A DNA stretch of 64,000 bases. Source: Pseudoips prasinana (taxonomy: Eukaryota > Arthropoda > Insecta > Lepidoptera > Nolidae). The stretch covers positions 18,592,330-18,656,329 of the forward strand of contig OX621245.1 of the NCBI GenBank assembly GCA_951640165.1, given 5' to 3'. Both the position numbers and the translations under genes were made by a program. Shown piece after piece: positions 21,780 through 31,954 of this stretch. Numbering within the stretch: position 1 is the first letter of the stretch; each line of letters starts with the position of its first letter. Below the pieces are notes generated by a model. That model saw only the letters and a list, made by a program, of their open reading frames with translations. It was not told the origin of the DNA and ran no database searches.

Positions 21780-22309
21780 GTTTATAGGGATTTGTATCTT
21801 AATCAGTGTATTTATATTAATATTAATGTTCATTTGTTCGTGCCGGACAACGTTACAGTTATCTTCGGCAATAATTTAACTTGTTAAATACATTTATCAT
21901 TCGGATATAAAGTACAAGGCTTCCCGGAACTCAAGAAATTTATTAGAACTTGGCAACCCTGAGTTACAAATGTCAATAAACTTTTAAAAACGAGAGTTAC
22001 CAGTCATTGAAATTCTATATAGTAGCTTTATTAATCCAAATATGTGGATTTTCCGGAAAGTTACCGCCATAAAATATTAAGATGTAGGTAATTTATTGTC
22101 CAATGACTATTTCTAAAAACATAGCCAATGCAACTACTGAAAATAACTGCCTAAATCTTTGATTTGTGAGGTAAGTCATCAAGAACTCATACTTATTACG
22201 CTTTTATCTGTAGTTACCTAAGTTAGTTAAGAAAAAAAGGATAGATGAAAGTTTAGAATAATAGAGGTATTAATTAATGTTTTAATTTTTATTTTAAATT
22301 AATTTAAAG

Positions 22310-22562
22310 ACGGTCACCGTAGCCTAGTTGGTAGTGCTCCTGCCTACGAAGCTGGTGGTCCTGGGTTCGGATCTCGGTAAGTGCAAATATTTGTGTGATG
22401 AGCACGAATATTTGTTTCTGAGTCATAGATGTTTTTTATGTATTTAAGTATTTATCTATCTATATAAGTATGTATATCGTCATCTGGTACCCATAGTACG
22501 AGCTTTGCTTAGTTTGGGGCTAGGATGATCTGTGTGACATTGTCCCTAGATATTATTATTAT
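22310..22562 (+). mobile_element. SINE family B, full-length copy
   Basis: The head 'gtagcctagttggtagtgct' with B box 'ggtcctgggttcggatctc' is tRNA-like but differs from family A. The body then becomes similar to family A ('tatctatctatataagtatg', 'catctggtacccatagtac', 'agctttgcttagtttggg') and ends 'acattgtccctagatattat'. Related copies lie at 37655-37790 and 41520-41778. Confidence 0.85.
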
Positions 22563-22864
22563 TTTATAGATAAAAGTAGTTTTTGAAATGCTTGACAAAA
22601 AATAACTACTTACTCGTAAGCTAGTGGGGCTTATAGTACCTACTTATAAGTATTATATAGAATTTCCATACAGATCTCTAAGGTTTCGTACTTTAATATT
22701 GGTACAGAACCGTAATTAATAAGTCATTTGTTTACTTACTTACTTACCTATTAGTTGTGTAGTAGCTAGTTCATAGGTTGCTATATCTAATGGGTAATAT
22801 TGCCTACAATATTTATAGATATTTGGTACCTATAGTTTGAAACATCACAGATTGCGTTAAGAAA

Positions 22865-23220
22865 TTAACTTATGTCCTTGGAATGTGTGATAGAGCTAAA
22901 GTATCAACGCATGATACGTACCATTCCAAGGGCTTACCCACCCTCCAAGGTAGCAGAGACATATCGTGTCTTTGGCTGTCGTCACGTGCCATTTCACTTG
23001 GGTCAATCCTGTCCGGGACGTTCGTGGCGATACGAACCCATCCAATAATATTAATTAGAGTAAGTATAATGACGTTAGTTAGTACTTCGGCAGTACCTAC
23101 GATTAGCACGGCCTCTGCGCAAGGATGACCCGCAAAACTGTGAAGAATTATTCCAGAACATTCTAGCGCTGTTCCAAAAACCACCGAAAACCTTAACTGG
23201 TAGGTACTGGAACGTGACAA
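22865..23220 (-). other. Open frame of unknown origin, no ATG start
   Basis: The minus strand is open for 116 codons, starting from TTG. Part of it reads GWVRIATNVPDRIDPSEMAR, which has a protein-like composition and unusually high G+C for this stretch. I do not recognise it. It could be a transposon fragment or a decayed exon. No flanking splice sites or initiator were found. Confidence 0.3.
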
Positions 23221-23439
23221 TATATAAAATATTTGTCCAAACGGGTAATCTAATCCGTGCGTTAGTCTCTAGTACATAGAACTGAGTTATCTTTTGCGGC
23301 TTTACAAATTATAGGTTTTAAATTTTCAGTCTTTCGTTAATTAATTCGGAAGAATTAGTTAAAAAATAAATTCGGAGTTTAGAGTCGAGGGCTTTCGCAA
23401 CTTTTTGGCCGTAAATGTAGATATGGTATTATCAGAAGT

Positions 23440-23580
23440 ATAGACCCCAGCACTTCCAGCTACCCCAAACTAACAAATTACTTTTATAGATTTTCATCTG
23501 TATCACAATAAAAGCATTAGGTTCACTTTCAATTGGGAAATTGGACAGATTGGGGTAGCTTGATGAGCTGGCGTCTGTAC
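23440..23580. mobile_element. Small MITE, copy 1
   Basis: About 140 bp with terminal inverted repeats: left 'tagaccccagcacttccagc', right 'tgatgagctggcgtctgta'. It is the same element as 45916-46054 with more mismatches at the left end. The centre 'cttttatagattttcatctg' is shared. Confidence 0.75.
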
Positions 23581-23589
23581 CCATGACTC

Positions 23590-24110
23590 AAAAGCTGGCC
23601 ACCCGTTAGACAAATCATAGGTACCAATTTGAAAAATTAACATATAAAATAGTACCATACCGCGGCTGTTAGCTATAAACTTTAAAACTACTGTACTGTT
23701 TCTAACGTAGTTTTCACCAATAGAGGCAGAGAAGAAAAAGGTTTAAGTGTAGATATTAAACTTTATTTATTTTATAAAATTATTCGAACAAAGCGTAAAT
23801 CTAATCTTAAAAAAAGATCCCGCGTTCTTTTTGGGATTAAGTGTATTTGTTTAGGTTTTGTGTAAATTAATAGAAATATGAGGATAATTGCTGAAACTGT
23901 CGGAAAAGGTCAAGCCCCCTGGGATATTTTATTGCAAATGCTGCCTAATCTCTTTTTGAAATATAAAAAGAAACTGATTGTGGGATAGGTCTACGTCGAA
24001 AAGTACACTATCTTTTAAGGATAGTTTACTAGACTCATTCGAACTTATAAAAATGATCACATATAATGCTGTAAATGGAAATTGTTTTAGACGGAAATTA
24101 GAGGAATATA
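23590..24110. other. AT-rich non-coding stretch
   Basis: No recognisable element or exon before the 3' tail of the non-LTR retrotransposon that starts at 24114. Confidence 0.4.
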
Positions 24111-24475
24111 ATCAATACAATACAATACAATACAAATATCGTTTATTTTTCTCCACAGACATTTTCTTACATGTAAAGTACAATTACGTGATGTAGATAC
24201 TAATACAATGTTGTGGAGACTGGAGCCAGTACTAGGTAAAACCTGTGTTACAAGTCTCCAGGCCTCCATCTCGGACAGGTGACAGTAGTTTGGTTAAGGA
24301 CAGTTATTATTACTTAAAATAATTGTGCACAAAATAAACAATATTTTAAAATTAAAATAAAGAATACTTAAAATTAATAAATTTAAAAGCTATATGACCA
24401 GCCAGGTTGGGTACGTGTTTGTGTGTGTGTTTGTTGTGTATATTTGGATTAGTGGGTGTTGAAGAGAAGGAACAT

Positions 24476-27259
24476 CTAGGTGACGATATGAATAAGTTCT
24501 TCTGTAGCATCATAGTCCAAGGTTTTCAACCAATAGTTGACTCTTTGTTTACATTGGAATTTTGTTAGGGGATAAATTTTTAAAGTTTTATTGGCCTTGT
24601 TATAAAGATATCCTCCTAGAAAATAGAAGAACCGTTGAGCAAAGTTTGTGTTAACTGCTTGGGGTGAGCATACTGCATGTTTGCGTCTTTTGTAACCAAA
24701 AGATTCAGGATGGTATGATAGCTGCAGGTGCTTGCGGATAATAGAGTTGCTTATAAAAAGCTGTCGAACGGTCAATACATCGCACTGTTTGTACAGTTCT
24801 CTAGTTGGAAAACGGAAAGGGAGGTGACGACTGACTTTCAAAATGGCTCTTTGGGCTCTTTCCAACTTAAGTAGCATGGTTTTAGGAGCACCACCCCAAC
24901 ATGAAATACAGTAACTTATCATTGATTGTACTAGTGCGAAGTATACCGTGTTGATAACCCTGATATCAGCAATATGTCGAAGGTTTTTGAAAATGTAGAT
25001 CATTTTACGGATTCTTGTTGTTAGTGAATCGATATGTGATTGGAAATTTAGTTTGTTATCAATTTGTACACCTAAGTACTTTATTACTTCTGTTCTTGTT
25101 AAAGTTGGGCATGAGCAAGAAGTTTGGTTTGGATCAGGACAACAGTGACATTTAATGTTTAAATCCGGAACTAGATCCACATTATGTTTAATTGAGAAGG
25201 GAATGTACATGGTTTTTTTCACATTAAGGGTAAGTTTGTTCGCTGATAACCATTCAGAAACCATGTCAAAGCCCTTCTGAGCACCTGAGAACACTTCCTC
25301 CCATGAATCCGCATGAAAAAGCAGTGCTGTATCGTCCGCAAAAGAGACAATCCTACCTCTATGCAGTTCCAGACTGCAGAGACTATTTATGTAGATCAAA
25401 AAAAGTGTAGGACCACAGATAGAGCCTTGTGGAACGCCGTGAGTAATATCAAGATCATCACTGAGTCTCTCACCTATCCTAACTCTTTGGACACGGTTGT
25501 TAAGGTAGTCTGCGATCAACTTAAGCTGTAAGTCCCTCACACCTAGATTTTCTAACTTTTCTAGAAGTAAAGGAATGGAGACTGTGTCGAACGCTTTAGC
25601 CAGGTCTAGAAAGATCACCAAAACTTTTTGTTTATTATCTAAATGCGTTGATATATAACTAACCAGATCGTGAACAGCGTCATTTGTCGAGACTCCTGAT
25701 CGAAAGCCATATTGTGACGATGAGATTAGTTTGTTGCGTTCCAGGTATGAAACAAGTCGTTTATTTAGAATTTTTTCTAGAATCTTCGAAAGAGTTGGTA
25801 GTATGGATATAGGTCTATAGTTGTCGACACAGTCTCTGTTTCCCGCTTTGTGAATAGGATGGACTTCTGCGAGTTTAAAGGCGTTAGGGAAGACACCTGT
25901 GGTGAATGCTAGGTTGCATATGTGAGTTAGTGCGGGGATTATGAACTCTCTGTATCGCTTTAGAAAAGCAGCAGGAATTTTGTCACGACCTATTGCACAG
26001 TTGTTCTTCAGGGAAAGTATGATATTTTCTATTTCTAGGTTATCGGTTGGTAGCAAGACAAATGATTTGGAATAGGACTTTGGTTTATGAATAAGTGGAA
26101 ATCTGTAATTGCAAGGTGGTATTCTCTCGGCAAGAGTTTTCCCAATATTAACAAAGAAGTTGTTTATGTTGTTTAAGCTTCCAGAGGGGTTTATATCCGA
26201 GATTAGTTCGGTGGGAGGTTTTTTGTGTTTTGTTGTGTTTGTCACTATTTTTATTGCTTCCCAAAGTTTTTTGTTACCTACCGAGGCTCCTTTTTTTAAT
26301 TCAGACTTTTCGAATTCTCTTTTCAGTTTTTTCAAAAGGTTATTGCAATAATTTCTATATCTTTTATATGTTATTTTGAGAGTGTCATTGTTTGGGTCTT
26401 TTCTTAGTTTTTGATGGAGTTTGTCGCGATTTCTCATACATTTTAGGAGTCCTTTCGTAATCCAGGGCTTGCAAATTTTTTTCTTATTAGAGGTAGTAAA
26501 GACAGAAGTATTATCATCGATTACTTTGTTAAGGGTAGATATCAAGTAGTTTGTGGCTATGTTTACGTCCAGGCTGTTATAAATTGGGGTTAAGTTTATG
26601 TTTCCCATGTCAAAATCTAAGTTATCATAATTAATTTTATGTATATATTTCACAGAACTATTTTTGGGGCGGTAATTTAAGTCAAAAGTTAAGATAATAC
26701 TATCATGGTCTGTTATAGATGTGCCTGATACGTAACAATGTGCCAGTTGTATGTTTTTTATAATAAAGTGATCCAGGCAAGTCCGGTTGTGGGTAGGTAT
26801 ATAGTGGGCCGGTAACATACCGTGTGATGCTAGTAGATTTAGGTAAGAAGAAGAGTTAGTATCAGAGTTATTCGTAGATATGTCCACATTTATGTCCCCT
26901 GCTAGGATGATGTTTTTATAAATAGAGCATTTCGATAAAAGTTCGTCCAAAGATTCAATGAATCGATTTGTATTTCTAAAACCGGCTGGTCGGTAAATTG
27001 CGAGAACCACCGTATTATTGTTAATTTTTAGCATCAAACAGTTGGCATCCATTAAAATAGGTTCTGTTGTTAAGATTTGAGCTGACTTCTTGAAATATAC
27101 TACCACACCTTCATTTTGTGTGTAGTTATTCAATGTACTAGCATGTTCGTAATCTAATAAATGAGGGATAGAACGCGTACATGGAAGCCAGCATTCCGTC
27201 AAAATAATAAGATCCCAGTCGGTTTTGGATATTTCTAATAATGTTAAAAAGCTATTCAT
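24476..27259 (-). CDS. Non-LTR retrotransposon ORF2: AP endonuclease and reverse transcriptase (927 aa)
   Basis: This enzyme nicks the target DNA and reverse-transcribes the element RNA at the nick. The endonuclease is N-terminal: TECWL (E22), GDINVD, ITDHDSIIL. The RT follows: NYRPISILPTLSKILEK, SQYGFRSG, FLDLAKAFDTV, HGVPQGS (about residue 608) and FADDTALLF (F640, catalytic DD at 642-643). The C-terminal part ends LDYDATEELIHIVT. The frame is open upstream of the ATG to the stop at 27431-27433, and those codons read FKLICQNIRSINRN, the usual start of the endonuclease fold, without an ATG. The true start may therefore be upstream and non-AUG, or the ATG was lost. Confidence 0.92.
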   Translation of the reverse strand: MNSFLTLLEISKTDWDLIILTECWLPCTRSIPHLLDYEHASTLNNYTQNEGVVVYFKKSAQILTTEPILMDANCLMLKINNNTVVLAIYRPAGFRNTNRFIESLDELLSKCSIYKNIILAGDINVDISTNNSDTNSSSYLNLLASHGMLPAHYIPTHNRTCLDHFIIKNIQLAHCYVSGTSITDHDSIILTFDLNYRPKNSSVKYIHKINYDNLDFDMGNINLTPIYNSLDVNIATNYLISTLNKVIDDNTSVFTTSNKKKICKPWITKGLLKCMRNRDKLHQKLRKDPNNDTLKITYKRYRNYCNNLLKKLKREFEKSELKKGASVGNKKLWEAIKIVTNTTKHKKPPTELISDINPSGSLNNINNFFVNIGKTLAERIPPCNYRFPLIHKPKSYSKSFVLLPTDNLEIENIILSLKNNCAIGRDKIPAAFLKRYREFIIPALTHICNLAFTTGVFPNAFKLAEVHPIHKAGNRDCVDNYRPISILPTLSKILEKILNKRLVSYLERNKLISSSQYGFRSGVSTNDAVHDLVSYISTHLDNKQKVLVIFLDLAKAFDTVSIPLLLEKLENLGVRDLQLKLIADYLNNRVQRVRIGERLSDDLDITHGVPQGSICGPTLFLIYINSLCSLELHRGRIVSFADDTALLFHADSWEEVFSGAQKGFDMVSEWLSANKLTLNVKKTMYIPFSIKHNVDLVPDLNIKCHCCPDPNQTSCSCPTLTRTEVIKYLGVQIDNKLNFQSHIDSLTTRIRKMIYIFKNLRHIADIRVINTVYFALVQSMISYCISCWGGAPKTMLLKLERAQRAILKVSRHLPFRFPTRELYKQCDVLTVRQLFISNSIIRKHLQLSYHPESFGYKRRKHAVCSPQAVNTNFAQRFFYFLGGYLYNKANKTLKIYPLTKFQCKQRVNYWLKTLDYDATEELIHIVT

Positions 27260-27433
27260 GTTACGGTTTATACTCCTAATGTTTTGACAAATTAATTTAA
27301 AAGAATTGAGGCTTTGAGGTATTTTTGAGAAGGTATCAATATTGCAATAGTTAGAGGTTGCGATTTCTAGTTCATCTAACTCGTTATTTATGTCTATTAA
27401 ATTATTAACTTTTATTTCTAAAATATTTATTTA

Positions 27434-27806
27434 CGGGACATGTAGTTAAGGGTATGATTTTGTTATGAAATAGGTGTAATTGCAATAGGTATAATATTTG
27501 AAAGTAGCGACTTGGGTAAATTTTAATAACTGATATATTAATTTTACAATGATATAACATGTTCTTGAATAGGGGGATAGAGTAGGTAAGGGAAACAAAG
27601 AGTTTGTAGTTAGTATAAATGTACATATAATATAATGAATGTTTTTGTAGTGTATTTTTTGTGCTGACAGTTGTTTTAATTGGATTGTAGAATATGTGTG
27701 AAAAATATATCTGGCTGGTGTACCTTTGGCTGTGATACAAAAATATCTTGTTTAACATATAACCAAGTAATACAGTATATAAAAAAATAAATTTAATGAA
27801 AACTAG
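27434..27806 (-). other. Spacer between ORF1 and ORF2 of the retrotransposon
   Basis: Strongly AT-rich, about 370 bp. A 117-codon frame (27758-27405) crosses it, but its composition (Y, I, K, L, N-rich) is what AT-rich non-coding DNA gives. I do not regard it as a gene. Confidence 0.5.
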
Positions 27807-28775
27807 TCATTCCGAGTTGTCGCATGGTTTTGACTTAAGATCGTTTCCGGTATTTTTACGTAGTTTATTTAGGTTATCTAAGGTGTCTATGCGAAGGGGT
27901 ATTGACTTTTCATTAGTCTTGACAAAAACTCTTCCGTAGCTTGTCCACGTGCTGTATAATTCTTTGTTGGTAACCATTTGTCGGGCATGGTAGTGCAGTT
28001 GTTTAGCCTTTGTTGTAAGAGATTCGGAGATATATATCGGTTGTGTTGGACCAGATAATTTCAGGTGGGTTGTGTTTATTTTGTTGGTCTTATGTTCTTT
28101 ATTATAGTCTCTGGTTTTCTTAATAATGTTGTCCTTCAGACTTATTGTCGTGAACTCCACGAGGATGGGACTAGCGATATTTTGGTCGTTTTTTGGGCGG
28201 CTACGGATTACCTCGCGGATTTCGGATTCATGTATAGGTTGGGCCAGTACTTCGCCAATTATTTTCACAATATTTCGCAGGGTCTCTTTATTCTCCGCGG
28301 GTTGTTTTGGGATATTGCGTAATTCAATCATAGACGCACGTGAGTTTCGCTCGAGAGTATCGACTTTCGCTTCCAAAGAGTTAATTCGTTCGAGGTATGT
28401 ATTTTTTTCGCGTTCCAAAATATTAATTTTTTCCAAAAAATCGTCATATTTTTTACTTAAAAAATCCACTGCGGTCTGAATCTCTGAATTTTGGGATTTG
28501 ATGGACGCAATAGAAGTGTATAATTTTTCTAATTTTTCTTCTTGTCTATGTTCAAAATTTTCGAATAATTTTGTTAAAGATGTAGTTATATTTTGCGATG
28601 ATTCGCCAACCCGTTTGCGTTTTGCTCCACGCGTTAGGAGCCCGGTCTTGTTTATTAAGAATTCGTTTTGTTGAGTTGTTAAATTAAGCTGCGGGTCCGA
28701 TCCATAGCTTGCAATATCGCCACGTATAGGTGATATAATTTCCGTTGGCGACGATTTTGTTGGTGAAATCGACAT
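27807..28775 (-). CDS. Non-LTR retrotransposon ORF1: coiled-coil, FP-like protein (322 aa)
   Basis: RNA-binding chaperone-type ORF1 product. The start is the ATG at 28775 (MSISPTKSSP); the longer frame starts with TTG. Residues 1-60 are low-complexity with a basic RGAKRKR stretch. About residues 70-150 form a long heptad-like coiled coil (KLFENFEHRQEEKLEKL ... INSLEAKVDTLERNSR). Then comes a globular domain beginning IELRNIPKQ with ILVEFTTISLKDNII and WTSYGRVFVK. This order fits the FP-protein C-terminal domain found in ORF1 of many lepidopteran CR1/L2 elements. No PHD finger or CCHC knuckle is present. It is uninterrupted and in the same orientation as ORF2. Confidence 0.85.
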   Translation of the reverse strand: MSISPTKSSPTEIISPIRGDIASYGSDPQLNLTTQQNEFLINKTGLLTRGAKRKRVGESSQNITTSLTKLFENFEHRQEEKLEKLYTSIASIKSQNSEIQTAVDFLSKKYDDFLEKINILEREKNTYLERINSLEAKVDTLERNSRASMIELRNIPKQPAENKETLRNIVKIIGEVLAQPIHESEIREVIRSRPKNDQNIASPILVEFTTISLKDNIIKKTRDYNKEHKTNKINTTHLKLSGPTQPIYISESLTTKAKQLHYHARQMVTNKELYSTWTSYGRVFVKTNEKSIPLRIDTLDNLNKLRKNTGNDLKSKPCDNSE

Positions 28776-29040
28776 TTTACAACAACTATGTGTGTATGGT
28801 GATAGCGTAAACAAAACAACGGCCAGGTAGCTGTCGCGCAGCGCGTCGCGTGGTGAATGGGTTTAAAGTTGTTTGTGTAGTAGTAAACGTTAGGTGGCTA
28901 CATACGCATTACGCCTGCAGGTGCACCATTCACTGTTGCGAGATGGACTGATGAAGTGACGCTGTTTCGGCGTGCTGTCTTGCTCGCTCTGAGGTCAACC
29001 GGTTCTTCCGCTTACTGCGTGCCTGGTAGCTTCACTGATT
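28776..29040 (-). promoter_or_regulatory. 5' UTR / internal promoter region of the retrotransposon
   Basis: G+C-rich compared with both sides; the minus strand runs from about 29040 to the ORF1 ATG. Non-LTR elements carry an internal promoter here (family knowledge). No specific motif is claimed and the exact 5' end is uncertain. Confidence 0.45.
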
Positions 29041-29619
29041 TATTTGCGCTAATTTAATTGTTTTAAATGAAAAGAATACTATTTTAAATAAAAAGAATAC
29101 TGTGGTGAGTGCACACGTCCATTTAGCACGGAATCCAAGAGGGAAGATCAATGTTATATGTATATCAATAAAATTTGTAAATTGTTGGATATCAGTAAAC
29201 CAAAAACGTGACGAAAAACATGCACTTTGTACGTAGACTCGACTTTTTATGCGTTAAATACGCATAAAATTTTGTTCCATGGGAAAAGCTCCAGCTTTAA
29301 AAATATTCCACATAATATTTGTTTATAAATATAAGCGTAAGTCGGTATGTAATAAAGATGACAGCTCCCATAATTTTACCTGAGTTCTCAAACTCATTAT
29401 TAACGTTTTAAATTACACGCAATAGCAGTACTAGATAATCGTTTTAAAAATCGATGTCGTTAAATCTCATGTTTCCAAAAGATTGTGCCCACAACTTATT
29501 TAAGTGGGGTGGAATTCGGTTGGCTGAGTATTTAACCCTCAATTGGGTTTGCGCAAACGAATCCAACAATTACGATAAAATTCTCAATGGTTTCAAATAT
29601 GAGTAAAAAAAACGATCTT
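29041..29619. other. AT-rich non-coding stretch
   Basis: No recognisable gene or repeat boundary. A direct repeat of 'aaaagaatact' at about 29070 and 29092 might be a target-site trace of the retrotransposon but is not convincing. Confidence 0.35.
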
Positions 29620-29860
29620 CCTAAAAGGGTTTTATGTCTGAAACTAATTTGTGCCCATGACTTAAAGCCGTGTGGTTTCCCGGCCTAGAATGAAAAATAG
29701 GTTCACCCGTCTCATCCCGTGGGTGTCGTAAAAGGCGACTAAGATATCCTACAGGAACAACGGTCGCTAACTCGTATGCCATGTACGGTGAATACGCAAA
29801 CTCCTCCAACTGGCGACACTGTGGAAACCTTTATAGGGGAAGCTTGCTGATGATGTGGGT
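29620..29860 (+). mobile_element. RTE-like retrotransposon 3' region
   Basis: Plus-oriented: 'gccgtgtggtttcccggcc', 'cgtctcatcccgtgggtgtc', 'gtaaaaggcgactaagat', then 'actggcgacactgtgg' and 'ggggaagcttgctgatgatg'. Same family as 2845-3108, opposite orientation. Confidence 0.7.
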
Positions 29861-31024
29861 TATAAGCAAATCGGGCAGAATTTGATTGGGTGAGTGCTTG
29901 CGTTACAAGTTCGAAGTATTACCTATATATCATAAACAGGGTTTGCGAAAATGGCTGAAAAGTTTGCAATTTTTTAGGGATGGATTTGAAATTTATGTAA
30001 GCAAGAACAAGCTCAGTCTAGTGCAGTGCACTTGCCTACTTCAATTCTTTAATTTTTATATAAATTTAAAAATAATAGTTTATGACTTGCTATTTATTCA
30101 AGGGTTTAAAAATCTATATATGATAAAACAGACCGCCCGGATGGACAATTTTTTTTGTTACTTTTATACTGTATTGTTATGTTTATGTAGGTACTGCATT
30201 GTGAGCTTGACAAGTACAAGTAATATATTAATACCCAAGTGCTGAATAAATTTAATTATTTCATTACATCATTTCATATTAGAACAGAATTTTGATTTCG
30301 TTGTTTTCTGTTTGAAACCTTTTATAGATTACCTACTTTTTACAATGATTATTAAAGTTAACACTACTACCATGTCGACCGATTTTTGTCATGTGTCGTC
30401 ATTCGGTGCTTAAACAATATAGCATGAAAGTAACTATGTGCATAAAAGTACTCTACCCACTTCCTAGGTGCAAGTACCTACGTCCAAGTAGTAATTCAAC
30501 GCACACATCCTAAGTGTAAGGTTTCCACATCAAAGTAAAGAACTTAACCGTCGCACAAACAGGAGCGTGTTTACATAACGTTCGCACAAATTACAGTACT
30601 CGTTAAGAATTCGTTGTAAGAATTAAGTGAGCAATAACACATCGCTAACGAGTACTCATTCCGTACTCTACGGACTAAACGTGACAAAGGGCACAGTTGC
30701 CTTTTAAACTGCGCCTTTATGAAGGCACTTGTATTCCACGTATCACCTTTATTTGTAACTCAAGTAATGTTTAAATGCTGTAGAACTTTACGTTCTTCGG
30801 GAAATACGTGAAATTTTACGTATTACTAACTAAATTTTTGTTAAAATATAAATATATTATATCTTATCATATACAACATGCAACTTAATTAACGCACATC
30901 CTGAAAATAGTTTGTTTAGAATCGTTTACTGGATCGATTTATATCATTTTTAATATAGGTAATTTTTTATTCCAAAATAATTAAACCTACGGAAATTTTT
31001 GTCATATTAACCCTGTATAGTCAA
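29861..31024. other. AT-rich stretch with one dispersed repeat
   Basis: 30180-30266 carries 'gtgagcttgacaagtacaag' and 'acccaagtgctgaataaatt' on the plus strand, matching 20268-20350 inverted. A 119-codon frame at 29886-30245 overlaps this repeat and is not believed to be a gene. Confidence 0.4.
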
Positions 31025-31275
31025 AACAAAATGAAATGGACGGTGAGTCAAAGTAATAAGACTTTTAAAATCGCAGTTTTGTTTGTATTCATACAAATTC
31101 CATCATTCAATACAAAATAAAGAAAAATAAACTTTATTCCAAGAAACTAATTTAGTAAATAACAATGCATATACATGTTAAATTAAAAATTCAGTGTAGG
31201 TATGTATTATGATTACCTACAACATAATATTCTGATTGGGGTATTTGAGAGTAATTACGTTACATGTTGTATTAT
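31025..31275. repeat. Dispersed repeat of about 250 bp, copy 1
   Basis: Very similar to 55080-55325: shared blocks include 'gtcaaagtaataagactttt', 'gtattcatacaaattccat', 'aaataaagaaaaataaactt', 'aagaaactaatttagtaaat' and 'ttacgttacatgttgtat'. Both copies are in the same orientation. No frame or tRNA-like head. The Helitron-like element at 31276-35718 begins exactly where this copy stops resembling the other. Confidence 0.8.
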
Positions 31276-31954
31276 ACTAGCTGTGTCCGCGATTTTATCC
31301 GCACATTATGTAGGTAACGACTCTGTAAATGTTACATCAGAATATCTCTAATATTTTGTCTCTTGTCACAAACTTATAAAAAAAATCACACAAACCGTAC
31401 ATATCGTCCCCGTAGAGGGAAAATTAAATAACTCAGATTTTGTAGTTCTGAGATAAACGCGATTTAGTGTTTTTTTTTAGTTAATGTACATTTGTAAGAA
31501 AATGTGAGACAATTTTACTGTCAGTGTTTTTATATTTTGTGGACCTGATAACCTTTTACATTATGCTTTAACAAACCGAACACTATCTTTAACTATAACT
31601 AAATAACAAATTAAAAATCAAGTTGTTTAATTCTGCCACAACTGTTTTTATAACCTGACAACAATTAGCTACTTATTTCGGCTATTTATTTAGTTTTCCT
31701 ACAACTAAATACATTTGGAAGAGTAAATTTTGGTGAAATAAATGGAGTTATTGAATTTATCAAGCACGAAATATTTTTAAATGGAAAACTTAGTGGTTTT
31801 GTACGTTATTATTACTTTTATATTTATTGGTCTCATATGAAATAAAAGCTGTATTATGATATTAATAAAGTTATATTAAGGAATAAATAGAAAAGGAAAC
31901 TAAAATTTAGAAAAAGTGTACTTATCTTGCCACAAACTTAAAAAATAAACATCA

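Larger units (their letters stand above)
24114..29040 (-). mobile_element. Near full-length CR1/jockey-group non-LTR retrotransposon
   Basis: The element is antisense. It has a G+C-rich 5' UTR (about 29040-28776), ORF1 (28775-27807), an AT-rich spacer, ORF2 (open from 27430, ATG at 27259, to 24476) and a 360-bp 3' UTR. It ends in about four ttgta repeats at 24135-24114 (microsatellite-type tail, not poly(A)). Both frames are uninterrupted. The 5' boundary and any target duplication are not fixed. The tail type fits the CR1/L2 side of the non-LTR tree, but the clade is not certain. Confidence 0.9.

Noticed and set aside
27405..27758. 117-codon minus-strand frame between ORF1 and ORF2 of the retrotransposon
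   Set aside because: AT-rich codons only (Y, I, K, N), overlaps the start of the ORF2 frame, no known domain.
27807..28775. ORF1 as a virus-derived FP25K-like gene in its own right
   Set aside because: The coiled coil, orientation, spacing to ORF2 and shared tail make it the ORF1 of the non-LTR retrotransposon; FP-like domains are common in such ORF1 proteins.
29886..30245. 119-codon plus-strand frame as a gene
   Set aside because: It overlaps the dispersed repeat at 30180-30266 and has AT-driven composition without recognisable features.
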